Assembly (NCBI RefSeq): GCF_900103135.1
Contig: NZ_FNGO01000005.1
Span: 62,001-126,000 of the forward strand
Source: Halarsenatibacter silvermanii
GTDB taxonomy: Bacteria > Bacillota > Halanaerobiia > Halanaerobiales > Halarsenatibacteraceae
DNA length: 64,000 nucleotides
Direction of reading: 5' to 3'
How positions within the stretch are numbered: the first letter of the stretch is position 1; every line of letters begins with the position of its first letter. Below the pieces are notes generated by a model. The model had not been told where the DNA came from and searched no databases. It saw nothing but the letters and a program-made list of their open reading frames with translations. This document shows, one piece after another, positions 25,977-35,295 of the stretch. A program made the position numbers and the translations under genes.

Positions 25977-26030
25977 ATTTTTACCTTACACTGACGTTAT
26001 TATAACACAAGCCTGTGCTTAATTAAATAC

Positions 26031-26237
26031 TTATTTACAGATATGTTTTTTTAAATGCTCTTCTCTCTGCCACTCTTCGAGGAAACTAAAAATTTGATTA
26101 TTATTTATATCCTGATGTAATTCATAAGAAATATTGCCGTCTTCCTGTCTGGTTTTAGCTATTAAGTTTTCAGTTTTTTTCTTGAATTCATCGATCTTAT
26201 CCTCCTGAACAATAAGTTTCGCCACTACTTTAATCAT
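26031..26237 (-). CDS. Antibiotic-biosynthesis-monooxygenase (ABM/YgiN) family protein, short
   Basis: A 68-residue ferredoxin-like-fold protein: IKVVAKLIVQEDKIDEFKKK, then ISYELHQDINNNQIFSFLEEW. Family members usually run to about 95 residues, with a further helix and strand after EEHL-H. Here the frame ends KKHICK, about 25-30 residues early, and the fluoride-switch promoter begins close behind. It may be a truncated gene. It sits four bases downstream of the flavoprotein gene on the same strand, so the two are cotranscribed. A GAGGTG site precedes the ATG. A second, shorter fragment of the same family lies at 19901. Confidence 0.7.
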   Translation of the reverse strand: MIKVVAKLIVQEDKIDEFKKKTENLIAKTRQEDGNISYELHQDINNNQIFSFLEEWQREEHLKKHICK

Positions 26238-26241
26238 ATAA

Positions 26242-27573
26242 TCACCTCATTAAAGATCTCTGCCGCCATAATGGCGGCAAATTTTTCTTATTATCTCCGA
26301 ACGTGTGGGATTGGGCCAGAGGCATCTCTGCCAGTCTCTGCAGCTGAATTTCCTCCTGCACAGCTGCTGCCAGCAGACCGTGAACCTCCTCAAGACCTTC
26401 ACCGGCCAGATGAGCACCGACCACAGTACCCTCCATCTCATCGATTATGAGCCTGGCCAGACCTTCCTCTTCGCCTGCCGCCAGGGCCCTGAGATTGTGA
26501 GCAAATGTCAGACTCAGGGCTGCGAATCTATCCTCACCTCTCACATCCTCCTCTCTGAGACCAATACCGGTCACCCGCGGAGTGCTGAAGAAGACATAGG
26601 GAATATGGAGATAATCAATTTCAGTCTTCTCCCCCAGTATGGTGCCGGCTGCCACCCGGCCCTCACTCATGGCAGCGCTGGCCGATGACATTCCTCCCAC
26701 CACATCACCGGCCGCCAGTATGCCGGGCTGTGAGGTCTGCATCCTGCTGTCCCGGGAGATAAAGCCCTCTTCATCGAAGTCGAGCTCCAGATCAGCCCCC
26801 AGATCCGGCAGCACAGGTTTTTGAGCTCCTGTCAGTATTAGGACCTCAGTCTCGATATGACCTCCCTCCAGCTCCAAAAGGAGCTTATCCTCTCTTTTCT
26901 CGAAGTCCTCAACTGTGTTTGATGTTTCAATTTCGATACCGCGCTCATCGTAGTTCTCTCTCATAAACTTCGCAATCTCGCCATCGGTATTGGGCAGGAT
27001 TCTCTCTTTTTGCTCTATCATCGTCACCCCGGCCCCCAGCCGGTCGTAGAGGCTGGCAAACTCAGTTCCCTCAACATCTGCTCCCACTATCGCCACACTC
27101 TCGACCTCCAGCCAGTTACCGGCCATTACCTCCTCATAGGTGATTATGCGCTGTGATTCCGCCCGGGAAAAAGCCAGCGGAGAAACCGGCCTGCTGCCGG
27201 TGGCCAGAACTATATTCTCCACCTCCAGCTCAAGTTCATCCTCTCCAGCAATCTCAACACGCCCGGCTGCAGGTATGCTGGCCTCACCCCTGTATATTTT
27301 TACGCCTGCCTCCTCCAGATCGGACCGCCAGCTGGACTGGGCCCTCTTTTTCCTGCCGGCGACGAGATCCTGCAGATGATGAGGAGCTTCAGCACCATAT
27401 CTCTCCCCGGCCGAAATAAGCACTTTGGATATAAAATAACCGCTGTTGACAGCTCTGCCGCCGGGAGCTGACTTTTCCACCAGTGCTGTCCTCACACCTG
27501 CGGCAGCCAGCTTTTCCGCACATGCTCTGCCGGCGGGACCGCCTCCGATTACAGCTGTATCATAGTTCTTCAT
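26242..27573 (-). CDS. Pyridine nucleotide-disulfide oxidoreductase family flavoprotein lacking the redox disulfide
   Basis: A 443-residue FAD protein with the dihydrolipoamide/mercuric reductase layout: FAD loop AVIGGGPAGRACAEKLA, NAD loop VAIVGADVEGTEFASLYDRL, and GILAAGDVVGGMSSASAA. The active-site stretch that normally reads GGTCLNVGCIPSK is GGRAVNSGYFISK, so both redox cysteines are replaced (Ala and Tyr). The C-terminal His-Pro-Thr-type catalytic segment is also altered (AQSHTFGDNKK). It may be an NADH oxidase-like or diaphorase enzyme, or a sensor. GGGAGG fixes the ATG at 27573. It is cotranscribed with the ABM-family gene. Confidence 0.85.
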   Translation of the reverse strand: MKNYDTAVIGGGPAGRACAEKLAAAGVRTALVEKSAPGGRAVNSGYFISKVLISAGERYGAEAPHHLQDLVAGRKKRAQSSWRSDLEEAGVKIYRGEASIPAAGRVEIAGEDELELEVENIVLATGSRPVSPLAFSRAESQRIITYEEVMAGNWLEVESVAIVGADVEGTEFASLYDRLGAGVTMIEQKERILPNTDGEIAKFMRENYDERGIEIETSNTVEDFEKREDKLLLELEGGHIETEVLILTGAQKPVLPDLGADLELDFDEEGFISRDSRMQTSQPGILAAGDVVGGMSSASAAMSEGRVAAGTILGEKTEIDYLHIPYVFFSTPRVTGIGLREEDVRGEDRFAALSLTFAHNLRALAAGEEEGLARLIIDEMEGTVVGAHLAGEGLEEVHGLLAAAVQEEIQLQRLAEMPLAQSHTFGDNKKNLPPLWRQRSLMR

Positions 27574-27684
27574 CTTCAATACCTCCCAGAAAAGAATACT
27601 AATATTTATGACTGGAGCAAATAATATTGCCTGTTCCAGATGTCATTCCAGTGACCGCATGATTTAAGATGATGAATTTTTTGT

Positions 27685-29355
27685 TTAAAGCTCAAAATCT
27701 ATTATCGTTGAAAAGTAGCTTTCAAAATCCCCAGTTTCGTCAACTTCAATTCCAACATCATAGTCTCCAATTTCATAATCATCGTAAAATCTCTCTTTAT
27801 AGTAACCCCAATCATCATAATTGAAATCAAGGTCTATCTTGCTAATATTCCATTGCCCATTTTCAAAATCAGAAACAAAATCATATAGCTCTTCGCGATT
27901 ATAATTACCCTCACCTAAAACTGCTCTTAAAGCTACATCCATGGTTTGTACTGCAAAATGCCGTCTGCTCAAAAATTCGTTTGTAGAGTTAGTGCTGCTT
28001 AAATTTTCTTCTAATCCTACAGAAATTCTAAATTTATTAGTATTAGGATCATCTTCAGTTGCTTCGGATGTTGGAGGGTTGGCTATAAACAAATCTATGC
28101 CAGTCCCAAAATCAATATCATATATATCGCCATCAATTCCATCCCAGCCAGGTGCATTGCGTGGTTCGATATCTGATGTATCTAACTCAATGTTAGACCA
28201 CCAATCATCGGAGTACTTGGCACTATCGATGTCATCCATATCATCCTGAATGTTTTCTAATGTGTAGTTCCACTTTTTAACAAGAGGCTCTTTAAAGCCA
28301 GTTTCATCGCCAAATATACTATAAAATATATCTTGTTCTGGATAGAGATCAATATATTCACCCATCTCTGCAAAGCCTTTTTCTGATTGAATTATATTTT
28401 CTATTTCATCCTCAGCTTCTTCTTCCGCCGTTACTTCTTCCTCTTGGCGGCTAAATCTTGCTTTAACTGCTTTATCCTCTTTTACTTCTTCCAAAATAGC
28501 TTCATCGCTATCAATTTCTTCTTCACCAATTTTCCATACATCCAATTCCCACTCATCCTCAGGTTCTGCTTCAATTTCAATATTCTCATTTTCATAGAAC
28601 TTATGGGTGCCTGATGATGGTGTGATTTCTCTTTCTCCCTGAGCAACCCCCAAATTTACCTCCACTATATGTTCTTTATTAATTGTTTCAATTTCTCCTT
28701 CAATTTCTTCTCTGCTAAAAGAATAATCTTCATCATCATCCCAATATTCTAAAGCTCTCTCGTAACTATCTGCTGCTTCTGAATAATTACCTGCTTCTTG
28801 ATATTCCCTGGCTTCTTCCACTTTACGTTCCACATTTTGAGGAAGAAAACCTCCAGTTATAAATATTAATATGAAGGTCATTAAAATTACTTTTCCAAGT
28901 TTTTTAAAGGCCTGTTTTCTATTTTTTTGTTTTATTATCTTTGGTTTAACCAATCCAGCGATTAGGGTAATAATACTTCCTAGAAAGACAATAATAATAA
29001 TAGCCAGTAGAATTTCAGCATTAATTATTTCACTTCTTAATGTCATTAATAGAATTAAAATTATTAGAAATGCTATTCCCATCGTTTTCAGGCTGGTTTT
29101 TATTTTCATGGCTATTCTTGGACCAGACTTCTTATTACTATCACTTTTTGGTTTTACAAAACCATCTTTATCATATTCTATGTTTAATTCATCTTCATTT
29201 TCTTCTTTATTTGTATCATCTTCGTTTGTATCATCTTCGTTTTCGGTTTCAGAATTATCATTGTCCTCAGAATAAAAGTTCAACTCCTCACCGCAATTGT
29301 AACAATAATTAGCATCATCTTTGTTTTCTTCACCGCAATTTTGGCAATAAATAAT
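27685..29355 (-). CDS. Zinc-ribbon membrane protein with Flg_new/B-repeat-like domain, apparent AUU start
   Basis: A protein of about 556 residues, unrecognised as a whole. Order of parts: a zinc ribbon (IYCQNCGEEN, ANYCYNCGEEL) at the very start; an acidic Asn/Asp-rich linker; three transmembrane helices at about 95-180; a tetratricopeptide-like helix pair (GNYSEAADSYERALEYW); a B-repeat-like strand domain (GVAQGEREITPSSGTHKFYE); then about 250 acidic residues. Start: an AGAGGGGG site is followed by ATT ATT TAT TGC, so AUU at 29355 or 29352 begins the zinc ribbon; a TTG at 29283 would delete it. It follows a 37-codon gene by 16 bases. Confidence 0.65.
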   Translation of the reverse strand: MIYCQNCGEENKDDANYCYNCGEELNFYSEDNDNSETENEDDTNEDDTNKEENEDELNIEYDKDGFVKPKSDSNKKSGPRIAMKIKTSLKTMGIAFLIILILLMTLRSEIINAEILLAIIIIVFLGSIITLIAGLVKPKIIKQKNRKQAFKKLGKVILMTFILIFITGGFLPQNVERKVEEAREYQEAGNYSEAADSYERALEYWDDDEDYSFSREEIEGEIETINKEHIVEVNLGVAQGEREITPSSGTHKFYENENIEIEAEPEDEWELDVWKIGEEEIDSDEAILEEVKEDKAVKARFSRQEEEVTAEEEAEDEIENIIQSEKGFAEMGEYIDLYPEQDIFYSIFGDETGFKEPLVKKWNYTLENIQDDMDDIDSAKYSDDWWSNIELDTSDIEPRNAPGWDGIDGDIYDIDFGTGIDLFIANPPTSEATEDDPNTNKFRISVGLEENLSSTNSTNEFLSRRHFAVQTMDVALRAVLGEGNYNREELYDFVSDFENGQWNISKIDLDFNYDDWGYYKERFYDDYEIGDYDVGIEVDETGDFESYFSTIIDFEL

Positions 29356-29371
29356 ATTCCCCCTCTCATCC

Positions 29372-29485
29372 TTAAAGCATACTATCTACAAACTCTTCTA
29401 TCTCCTCTTCTGAATAACCTTCCTGTCTTAAGCTCTCTTTTACATTAGAAACAATCGCCTGTAAGTGGCTGTCCTTCTCTAACAT
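29372..29485 (-). CDS. Small protein of 37 residues, unknown function
   Basis: A short reading frame with an AAGGAGG site nine bases before its ATG. The product is helical and acidic (EKDSHLQAIVSNVKESLRQE then EEEIEEFVDSML). Its stop lies 17 bases before the apparent start of the zinc-ribbon membrane protein gene, so the two are likely cotranscribed. I recognise no family. The quality of the ribosome binding site is the main support. Confidence 0.5.
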   Translation of the reverse strand: MLEKDSHLQAIVSNVKESLRQEGYSEEEIEEFVDSML

Positions 29486-29505
29486 CTAAACCAGCCTCCT
29501 TGTAT

Positions 29506-29590
29506 TTAATATTCATCTAAATTCTCTCCCGCCACATAGATCAGATACAGCCTCGCAAATTTCTTAAAACTCTCGTTCTTTCTGACTCAT
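29506..29590 (-). pseudogene. Frameshifted short reading frame
   Basis: An ATG at 29590 with a GAGGCTGG site opens eight codons and stops. Shifted by one base, the frame continues as ESFKKFARLYLIYVAGENLD and a short end, stopping at 29508. The ribosome-binding context (AGAGGCTGGTTTCA) nearly duplicates that of the 37-residue gene just downstream (AGGAGGCTGGTTTAG). It looks like the end of a small decayed gene. Confidence 0.35.
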
Positions 29591-29638
29591 TGAAACCAGC
29601 CTCTTAATAGTTTTATGGAAAACTCTCCCCCTACATGC

Positions 29639-30799
29639 TTAACTCCGATGTTCCAAGATTCTCACAGAAGCTGTCTTATTTATTTTTTTATCATAACTGC
29701 TTAATCTAGATTCTAACTCCATAAGCAATTCTTTTCTTTTTTCTTCGTCTTCTATTTCCCGAGAAAATTCCTCCAATAATTGTTCAGTTTCTCTACCATC
29801 AATATTTTTGTATATATTATCGTAAATTTCAGCCTGCATCTCTTTGTAACCTATAAATTTACTGGGGCCGAATATATCAAGCTTCTCATCATAATACCAT
29901 CTTTTGAATTGACTTAACTTTTTTGTTATTTCAGTTCTTCCATTATTAAAAGCAGCTTCGAATCTTTTTAAATTTTCTCGAACTTCTTCTATGTTTTCAA
30001 CTAATTCCTTTCTGCCCATTTTTTTATTTCCCCCTATTTGTTTTACTTTTATAATGTCGAAATAATCCTTCTTCGCACTGTTTTCAACTTCTATATGTTC
30101 TCTGTTTACCCCAGCATCCAGATTGCCTAAATTTTCAAGCCAATGATAATAAGTTGATGCGTGAATATATTTCCAGTAAGAAAGAAATACTGCTGCTCCC
30201 TTTTCTGCTTCTTTATTTAATTCTCTTGTGATACTCTTTAATGTTCTCCTGTATCTGCCAGTATATTGTTGATGGCCAATATTAAAAGCATAAATATAAT
30301 CAGGCTCATCTTGACATGGATTTATTTCAGAAACTTCAATACTGGCATCTCTTATCTTTTTGATAGTTGAAGAAACGGCTATTCTGCTATCAATTCCATT
30401 TAATGAAACTCCCAAAGCAGTGGCATCATCAATTTCTTCTGCCATATTTCCATTTTCAATAATTACACAGGTCTCTCTAGACCTGCCTTCTCTAATTTCG
30501 AGTTTGCCGCTTATTACCCAGGGTATTTTTTTGCACATATCGAGATAATCAGCAGCTTTTTCATTACTTGAGTGGATGAATGACAGCGCAGGCAGAATCA
30601 TAATATCAACATTAATTTGGCTGGCTTTCTCAATCATTTTATTGAGCCTATCTTTATATTTTTGTTTATCGTTTTTGTAGTTTTCAATTAATACATTTCT
30701 TAATTTCTTTCCTAAATTATCGTTTTCTTTTAGCTCTTTTTTTCTTATTCCTAGATCCAATATTGAACGAGCAACCTTAAAATTTTGATCTATACTCAC
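29639..30799 (-). CDS. Nitrilase-like protein of unknown function next to type I restriction genes
   Basis: A 386-residue protein not confidently assigned. Its first 240 residues follow the strand order of carbon-nitrogen hydrolases (INVDIMILPALSFIHSS, IPWVISGKLEI, CVIIENGNM, AAVFLSYWKYIHAS), but the catalytic Glu after the first Pro is Ala, and no nucleophilic Cys stands at the expected place. The rest is helical and coiled. AAGGAGG sets a GTG start at 30799. The gene begins 20 bases after the small BrxL-like fragment that itself overlaps hsdR, so it is part of the restriction operon and may be an accessory defence gene. Confidence 0.45.
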   Translation of the reverse strand: MSIDQNFKVARSILDLGIRKKELKENDNLGKKLRNVLIENYKNDKQKYKDRLNKMIEKASQINVDIMILPALSFIHSSNEKAADYLDMCKKIPWVISGKLEIREGRSRETCVIIENGNMAEEIDDATALGVSLNGIDSRIAVSSTIKKIRDASIEVSEINPCQDEPDYIYAFNIGHQQYTGRYRRTLKSITRELNKEAEKGAAVFLSYWKYIHASTYYHWLENLGNLDAGVNREHIEVENSAKKDYFDIIKVKQIGGNKKMGRKELVENIEEVRENLKRFEAAFNNGRTEITKKLSQFKRWYYDEKLDIFGPSKFIGYKEMQAEIYDNIYKNIDGRETEQLLEEFSREIEDEEKRKELLMELESRLSSYDKKINKTASVRILEHRS

Positions 30800-30818
30800 A
30801 AAAATCCTCCTTAAGTCT

Positions 30819-31010
30819 TCACTCCTCCACAATACCCTTCTCCAGCAATTTCATGGCATCCTTATAAAAGAGCATATTGGTTTTCGCTAATAACTCCTGC
30901 TGTATCTTAGCCATATCACCGCTGTTACCCACTGGCACCAGCACATTCTGAGCTCCGTTATCCGATAACATGGCCACAGAATCGGAAAAATTTTGATTAT
31001 CCAGTTTCAC
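30819..31010 (-). pseudogene. C-terminal fragment resembling a BrxL/Lon-like protease
   Basis: A 63-codon frame overlapping the end of hsdR by 14 bases. The stretch NVLVPVGNSGDMAKIQQELL then KTNMLFYKDAMKLLEKGIVE resembles the very end of BrxL, the Lon-related protein of BREX phage-defence systems (which ends in a stretch such as SFYADPVDAVFKALGV). The ATPase and protease domains are absent. It could be a remnant left when a defence locus was rearranged, or a small protein kept for its own reason. The assignment is from memory of the BrxL tail. Confidence 0.4.
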
Positions 31011-33960
31011 TCAATTCATCGTAAACCCTATCAAACAAATAATTAATAATAGCCTTTTGAAAGTCATCATCGTTCATCATTTTTATAAATATCTCCTGGT
31101 TCTGATCCATTCTCTTATGAGCTTTATCTTCAAACGCATCTTTAAAAGCATATTTGAAGTTGTCTTTGGAATTATTTTTGGCCTGGATTTCTAATCTCTC
31201 ATCAGCTAACATATCTTCTTCTATTTGATCGACAAATAATTTATCAGCTTCAGTAAAATCAGTGCCAAAATGTTCATTGAAAATTTTTATGATCTCAGAT
31301 AAAGACTCTTTTTCCTCTTCTTGTTGATCACCAGTACCTGCATCAGTAGTGCCACTTATATATTCGGTTTCACCTTCACCTAAAGAGAAATCCCCACTAT
31401 TTGTCTGCTCTATTCTGTAATACTCCAGAGTTACTTCGTTATCAAGCTTAACCCTACTTATATCCCTATCCTTGGGTAACTTCTTCAGTAGAAATTTACC
31501 GTAATTATATAGCTTATGCAGCTCTGTATCATGCATATCATATATCTGCATGATAAAAGAATACTGGCGCACAAAGGTGGATAGTGTGCTTTTAAACTCC
31601 TGTTTTTCTTCAGGTTGTTTTTCTCTATATCTTTTCACCGCTGAATCAATATAGGAGTTTAGTAATGACTGATCCTCTGTATTTTGCTTCTTTTTGGGCT
31701 TGAAGAAAACTTTGTTGAATTGTTCAACCTCAGACTGCCAGTATATCTGATAGTCATCAAGTTTATACTTTAGATCAATTATTAAATTGGGATCGGTGGT
31801 TTCTTCCATCATAGTTTGTTCATAATAGGGCTTAAAGGCTTTTTGAATATCTTCAGCGTCATTGACAAAGTCCAGTACAAAGGTATCGTGCTTGCCCTCA
31901 CAGGTTCTATTTAACCTGGATAGTGTCTGAACTGCTTTTAAACCTGAAAGTTTTTTATCAACAAACATGGTATGCAATAATGGCTCATCAAATCCAGTCT
32001 GATACTTTTCTGCTACAATTAACACCTGATATTGATCGGTTTTGAATTTACGTGGTAATTCATCTTCTGAAAAATTATTCATGCCGCTTTCTGTATACTC
32101 TTTGCCTGTATCTTCGTCTGTAACTGTTCCTGAAAAAGCCACCAATGTACCTATATCAGTGTAATTATTTTCTCTGATGTATTTATCGAAGGCTTTTTTA
32201 TACTTTACGGCTCGTTTTCTAGAAGAAGTAACCAGCATGGCTTTAGCTTTGCCATTTATCTTGTTTTTTGTCTTTCTTCTGAAGTGCTCTATCATTATCT
32301 GCGTCTTTTGGGCAATATTGTGAGGGTGTAATTCCACGTATTTAGCTATTTCTTTTGTGGCCTTTCTTTTCTCCAGCTCAGGGTCTTCTTCAACTTTTTT
32401 TGCTACCTGGTAGTAAGTTTTGTAGGTTGTATAATTTTTCAGGACATCAAGAATAAAACCTTCCTCAATAGCCTGCCTCATTGAATATAAGTGGAAAGGT
32501 TCAGGTTTGCCCTCATCATTTGTAGTGCCAAACTTCTCCAGAGTTTTAGGTTTTGGGGTGGCTGTAAAAGCAAAGAAACTCAAGTTATTTTTTGGCCCCA
32601 TTGCATCCAGGTCTTTTATTAGTTCGTCCTGATAATCCTCTATATCTTTATCTTCTCTCTTCTTCTCATACTCTCCCAAAACTTTATTGAGTGATTTGGA
32701 GAGTTCTCCACCCTGAGATCTGTGGCCCTCATCTACTATAACTGCATAATCTCTTTCGGGTATCTGCCCTATCTGGTCTAAAATGTAGGAAAATTTATGG
32801 ATGGTGGAAATTATAATTTTAGCTCCTGCTTTTAGGGCTTGCGCTAACTCTTCGGAGCTTTCATCTATCTTTTGAACCACACCTGTTTTATGATTGAACT
32901 GATAGATAGTATCCTGCAGCTGCTGATCTAATATTCTCAGATCACTAATAACCACTATTGAGTCGAAAATTATTTCATCATTCGCGTCATGAAGTTCGCT
33001 GAAATGATGGGCGAGCCAGGATATAGTTATGCTTTTGCCGCTCCCCGTTGAATGCTGGACTAAATAATTATTACCCACACCCTTTTCCTCTACGTCTGCA
33101 GTTATTTTTCTAACCGCATCCAATTGATGATACCTGGGGAATATCATTATTTCATCAGTTATTTCCTGATTACCTTTTATTTCAGTTTCCTCTTTTATAT
33201 ACATGAATCTACCCAGGATATCCAATAGGCTATCTCGTTCAAGCACTTCACGCCAGAGATATTCTGTTCTATAACCATCTGGATTAGGGGGGTTGCCTGC
33301 ACCGCCATCATGGCCTTTATTGAAGGGTAAGAATGTAGTATCTTTACCTCTTAACTCAGTAGTCATGTAGGCTTCATCGGGGTCTAAAGCAAAATGCACC
33401 AGAGATCTTTTGTTATAATGGAATATTAGCTCATTAGGGTTTCTATCTCTCTTATATTGCTGTTTGGCATCTTCTACTGTTTGGCCTGTCATGGGGTTTT
33501 TTAATTCTATGGTGATAATGGGAAAACCGTTGACAATTAGGACCATATCAACTGATTTATTATTGCGTTTGCTGTAGTGAAACTGTCTTGTTACCTTTAG
33601 TCTATTCTCCTTATATTTTTCTTCAATCTCAGGATTAAGGCCACTGGCAGGAGCAAACTGTACTAAATCAATATGCACACCTCTATCCTTAACCCCTGTC
33701 CTCAATACATCCAGCAAACCACGTTTTTTTATAACGCGATCTAAGCGATCTAAAAATTTAGTCTTATAATTTTCACCGTGGATATCTTTTAATCTTTCCA
33801 GTTTATCTGGCTGTGTGGCATCAATAAATTCAAATAAAGTTTTGGTGTCAAGGCCCCAGTCCTTATCAAAATCTTTTTCTTCTCCTTTTAAATATCCATT
33901 CTGTAGAAGATGATATTCAATTGTTTCTTCAAAACCAATCTCCTGTGTGTTTACAGGCAT
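30997..33960 (-). CDS. hsdR: Type I restriction enzyme R subunit HsdR
   Basis: The 987-residue motor and nuclease subunit, which translocates and cuts unmethylated DNA. The N-terminal nuclease shows the PD-(D/E)xK core (VDMVLIVNGFPIITIELKNP, near residue 150). The helicase follows with Walker A HSTGSGKSITISW (near 310), the DEGH box in VIVDEGHRSQGG, FFAFTATPKPKTLEKF and VLIVAEKYQTGFDEPLL. The C-terminal part is helical and binds the methylase. Length and motifs look intact. It follows hsdS by 15 bases and overlaps the next frame. Confidence 0.95.
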   Translation of the reverse strand: MPVNTQEIGFEETIEYHLLQNGYLKGEEKDFDKDWGLDTKTLFEFIDATQPDKLERLKDIHGENYKTKFLDRLDRVIKKRGLLDVLRTGVKDRGVHIDLVQFAPASGLNPEIEEKYKENRLKVTRQFHYSKRNNKSVDMVLIVNGFPIITIELKNPMTGQTVEDAKQQYKRDRNPNELIFHYNKRSLVHFALDPDEAYMTTELRGKDTTFLPFNKGHDGGAGNPPNPDGYRTEYLWREVLERDSLLDILGRFMYIKEETEIKGNQEITDEIMIFPRYHQLDAVRKITADVEEKGVGNNYLVQHSTGSGKSITISWLAHHFSELHDANDEIIFDSIVVISDLRILDQQLQDTIYQFNHKTGVVQKIDESSEELAQALKAGAKIIISTIHKFSYILDQIGQIPERDYAVIVDEGHRSQGGELSKSLNKVLGEYEKKREDKDIEDYQDELIKDLDAMGPKNNLSFFAFTATPKPKTLEKFGTTNDEGKPEPFHLYSMRQAIEEGFILDVLKNYTTYKTYYQVAKKVEEDPELEKRKATKEIAKYVELHPHNIAQKTQIMIEHFRRKTKNKINGKAKAMLVTSSRKRAVKYKKAFDKYIRENNYTDIGTLVAFSGTVTDEDTGKEYTESGMNNFSEDELPRKFKTDQYQVLIVAEKYQTGFDEPLLHTMFVDKKLSGLKAVQTLSRLNRTCEGKHDTFVLDFVNDAEDIQKAFKPYYEQTMMEETTDPNLIIDLKYKLDDYQIYWQSEVEQFNKVFFKPKKKQNTEDQSLLNSYIDSAVKRYREKQPEEKQEFKSTLSTFVRQYSFIMQIYDMHDTELHKLYNYGKFLLKKLPKDRDISRVKLDNEVTLEYYRIEQTNSGDFSLGEGETEYISGTTDAGTGDQQEEEKESLSEIIKIFNEHFGTDFTEADKLFVDQIEEDMLADERLEIQAKNNSKDNFKYAFKDAFEDKAHKRMDQNQEIFIKMMNDDDFQKAIINYLFDRVYDELSETG

Positions 33961-33975
33961 AAATTAGCCCCCTAA

Positions 33976-35295
33976 TTAAGCTAAATCTCTCACATCAATC
34001 TTGCCAGTAACTGCTTTTGATATTAAGGTTTTGCGGTACTCTTTTAGATTATCAATTTGATTCTGGGTTTTAGATATCAAATTATCTATCTTTGCTGTTT
34101 TTTTATCGAGAAAATTAGATATAGATTTTTGTTCTTCGAATGGTGGCATAGTTATTTTTAGATTTTTGACTGTATTTTGGCTTATATTTTGTTGCCCGCC
34201 ACCATAAGAATAAGATAAAATATTTTTTCTATTACTTAATAACCAATAATAAATAAACTTAATATTTGTCTTATCTTTTGGCTCATTAAGGGCACAACAA
34301 GCTTGATTAACAGTGGCTGGCATATTTAAAATTCCTAATTTACCAATAGTGGCTCCATACAAAGCCACCAACAATGTATTTTCTGGATACAGCTTTAAAG
34401 TGCTATAACTTTGTAAAGCCTTTCTAGTTATAGATTTATTGGTTTTATTAATATAGCAATTATTTAATTCAGTGGTATTAACCCAAGGAATTTCACCATT
34501 GTAATAATCTGTATTTGAAGAGGTTGGGGTTGTACCACTACCTATATCCTCATATAACCACTTTATTTTTACAGTTTCCCAATGCTCAGGTATCTTACCC
34601 AACCACTCAATGCCCGAATCTTTCATTGGCACATCGGGATTAAGCCCTTTTGTGACAGCCTCACTTATCATTGCCTGTCGTTTTTCTTCTAATAAATCTA
34701 TAAGTTTTTCTTTTTTTTCAATGAGTTTATCTATCTTTTCTGTTTCCTGGTCTAGGAAGTTGGCTATTGATTTTTGTTCTTTATAAGGAGGTGACAACAA
34801 CTTAATTTCTTTTATTTCGTTTCTATACAATTCTGTAAAAGTACTACCTTGCCCTAATGATTTCAGATATTTTTTCAATGCAAGCAACTGATAATAAAAA
34901 AAGTTGGAATCTATATTAGCTCCTCTTCTTATGAGACTATAACATCCTTGATTTGTTGCTAAATAATCATCCGCAATGGCTATATATCCTATTGGTGCTC
35001 TTTTTGAAACAATTAAGCTGCCCTTTTCGACAAGTGTAGCAGAAGAGTTACTTAAACCTGATTCAGAAAGTTTTCTTTTAGAATCAGAAATTTTTTTAGA
35101 GTTGATTTCACTTAAATCTTCAGGAGTAACCCAGATGATTTCTCCATTCCAATAATCCATGTTAGCACTTTCGGGGGTTCCTCCACTTTCAATTTTGAAT
35201 AAATACAATAATTGGATTTCTTTCCAATGTTCAGGTATTTTCCCAAGCCACTCAATGCCCGAGTCTTTCATCTCAGTATACTCAGGATATGGCAT
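33976..35295 (-). CDS. hsdS: Type I restriction specificity subunit HsdS
   Basis: The 439-residue DNA-recognition subunit, with two target-recognition domains in tandem. Each begins with the repeated phrase MKDSGIEWLGKIPEHW (near residues 9 and 222) and is followed by a long spacer helix (EKIDKLIEKKEKLIDLLEEK and a similar one at the end). The two halves define the two parts of a bipartite recognition site, which cannot be read from sequence alone. The start overlaps the hsdM stop (TAATG). The direct repeats at DNA level could allow recombination and change of specificity. Confidence 0.93.
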   Translation of the reverse strand: MPYPEYTEMKDSGIEWLGKIPEHWKEIQLLYLFKIESGGTPESANMDYWNGEIIWVTPEDLSEINSKKISDSKRKLSESGLSNSSATLVEKGSLIVSKRAPIGYIAIADDYLATNQGCYSLIRRGANIDSNFFYYQLLALKKYLKSLGQGSTFTELYRNEIKEIKLLSPPYKEQKSIANFLDQETEKIDKLIEKKEKLIDLLEEKRQAMISEAVTKGLNPDVPMKDSGIEWLGKIPEHWETVKIKWLYEDIGSGTTPTSSNTDYYNGEIPWVNTTELNNCYINKTNKSITRKALQSYSTLKLYPENTLLVALYGATIGKLGILNMPATVNQACCALNEPKDKTNIKFIYYWLLSNRKNILSYSYGGGQQNISQNTVKNLKITMPPFEEQKSISNFLDKKTAKIDNLISKTQNQIDNLKEYRKTLISKAVTGKIDVRDLA

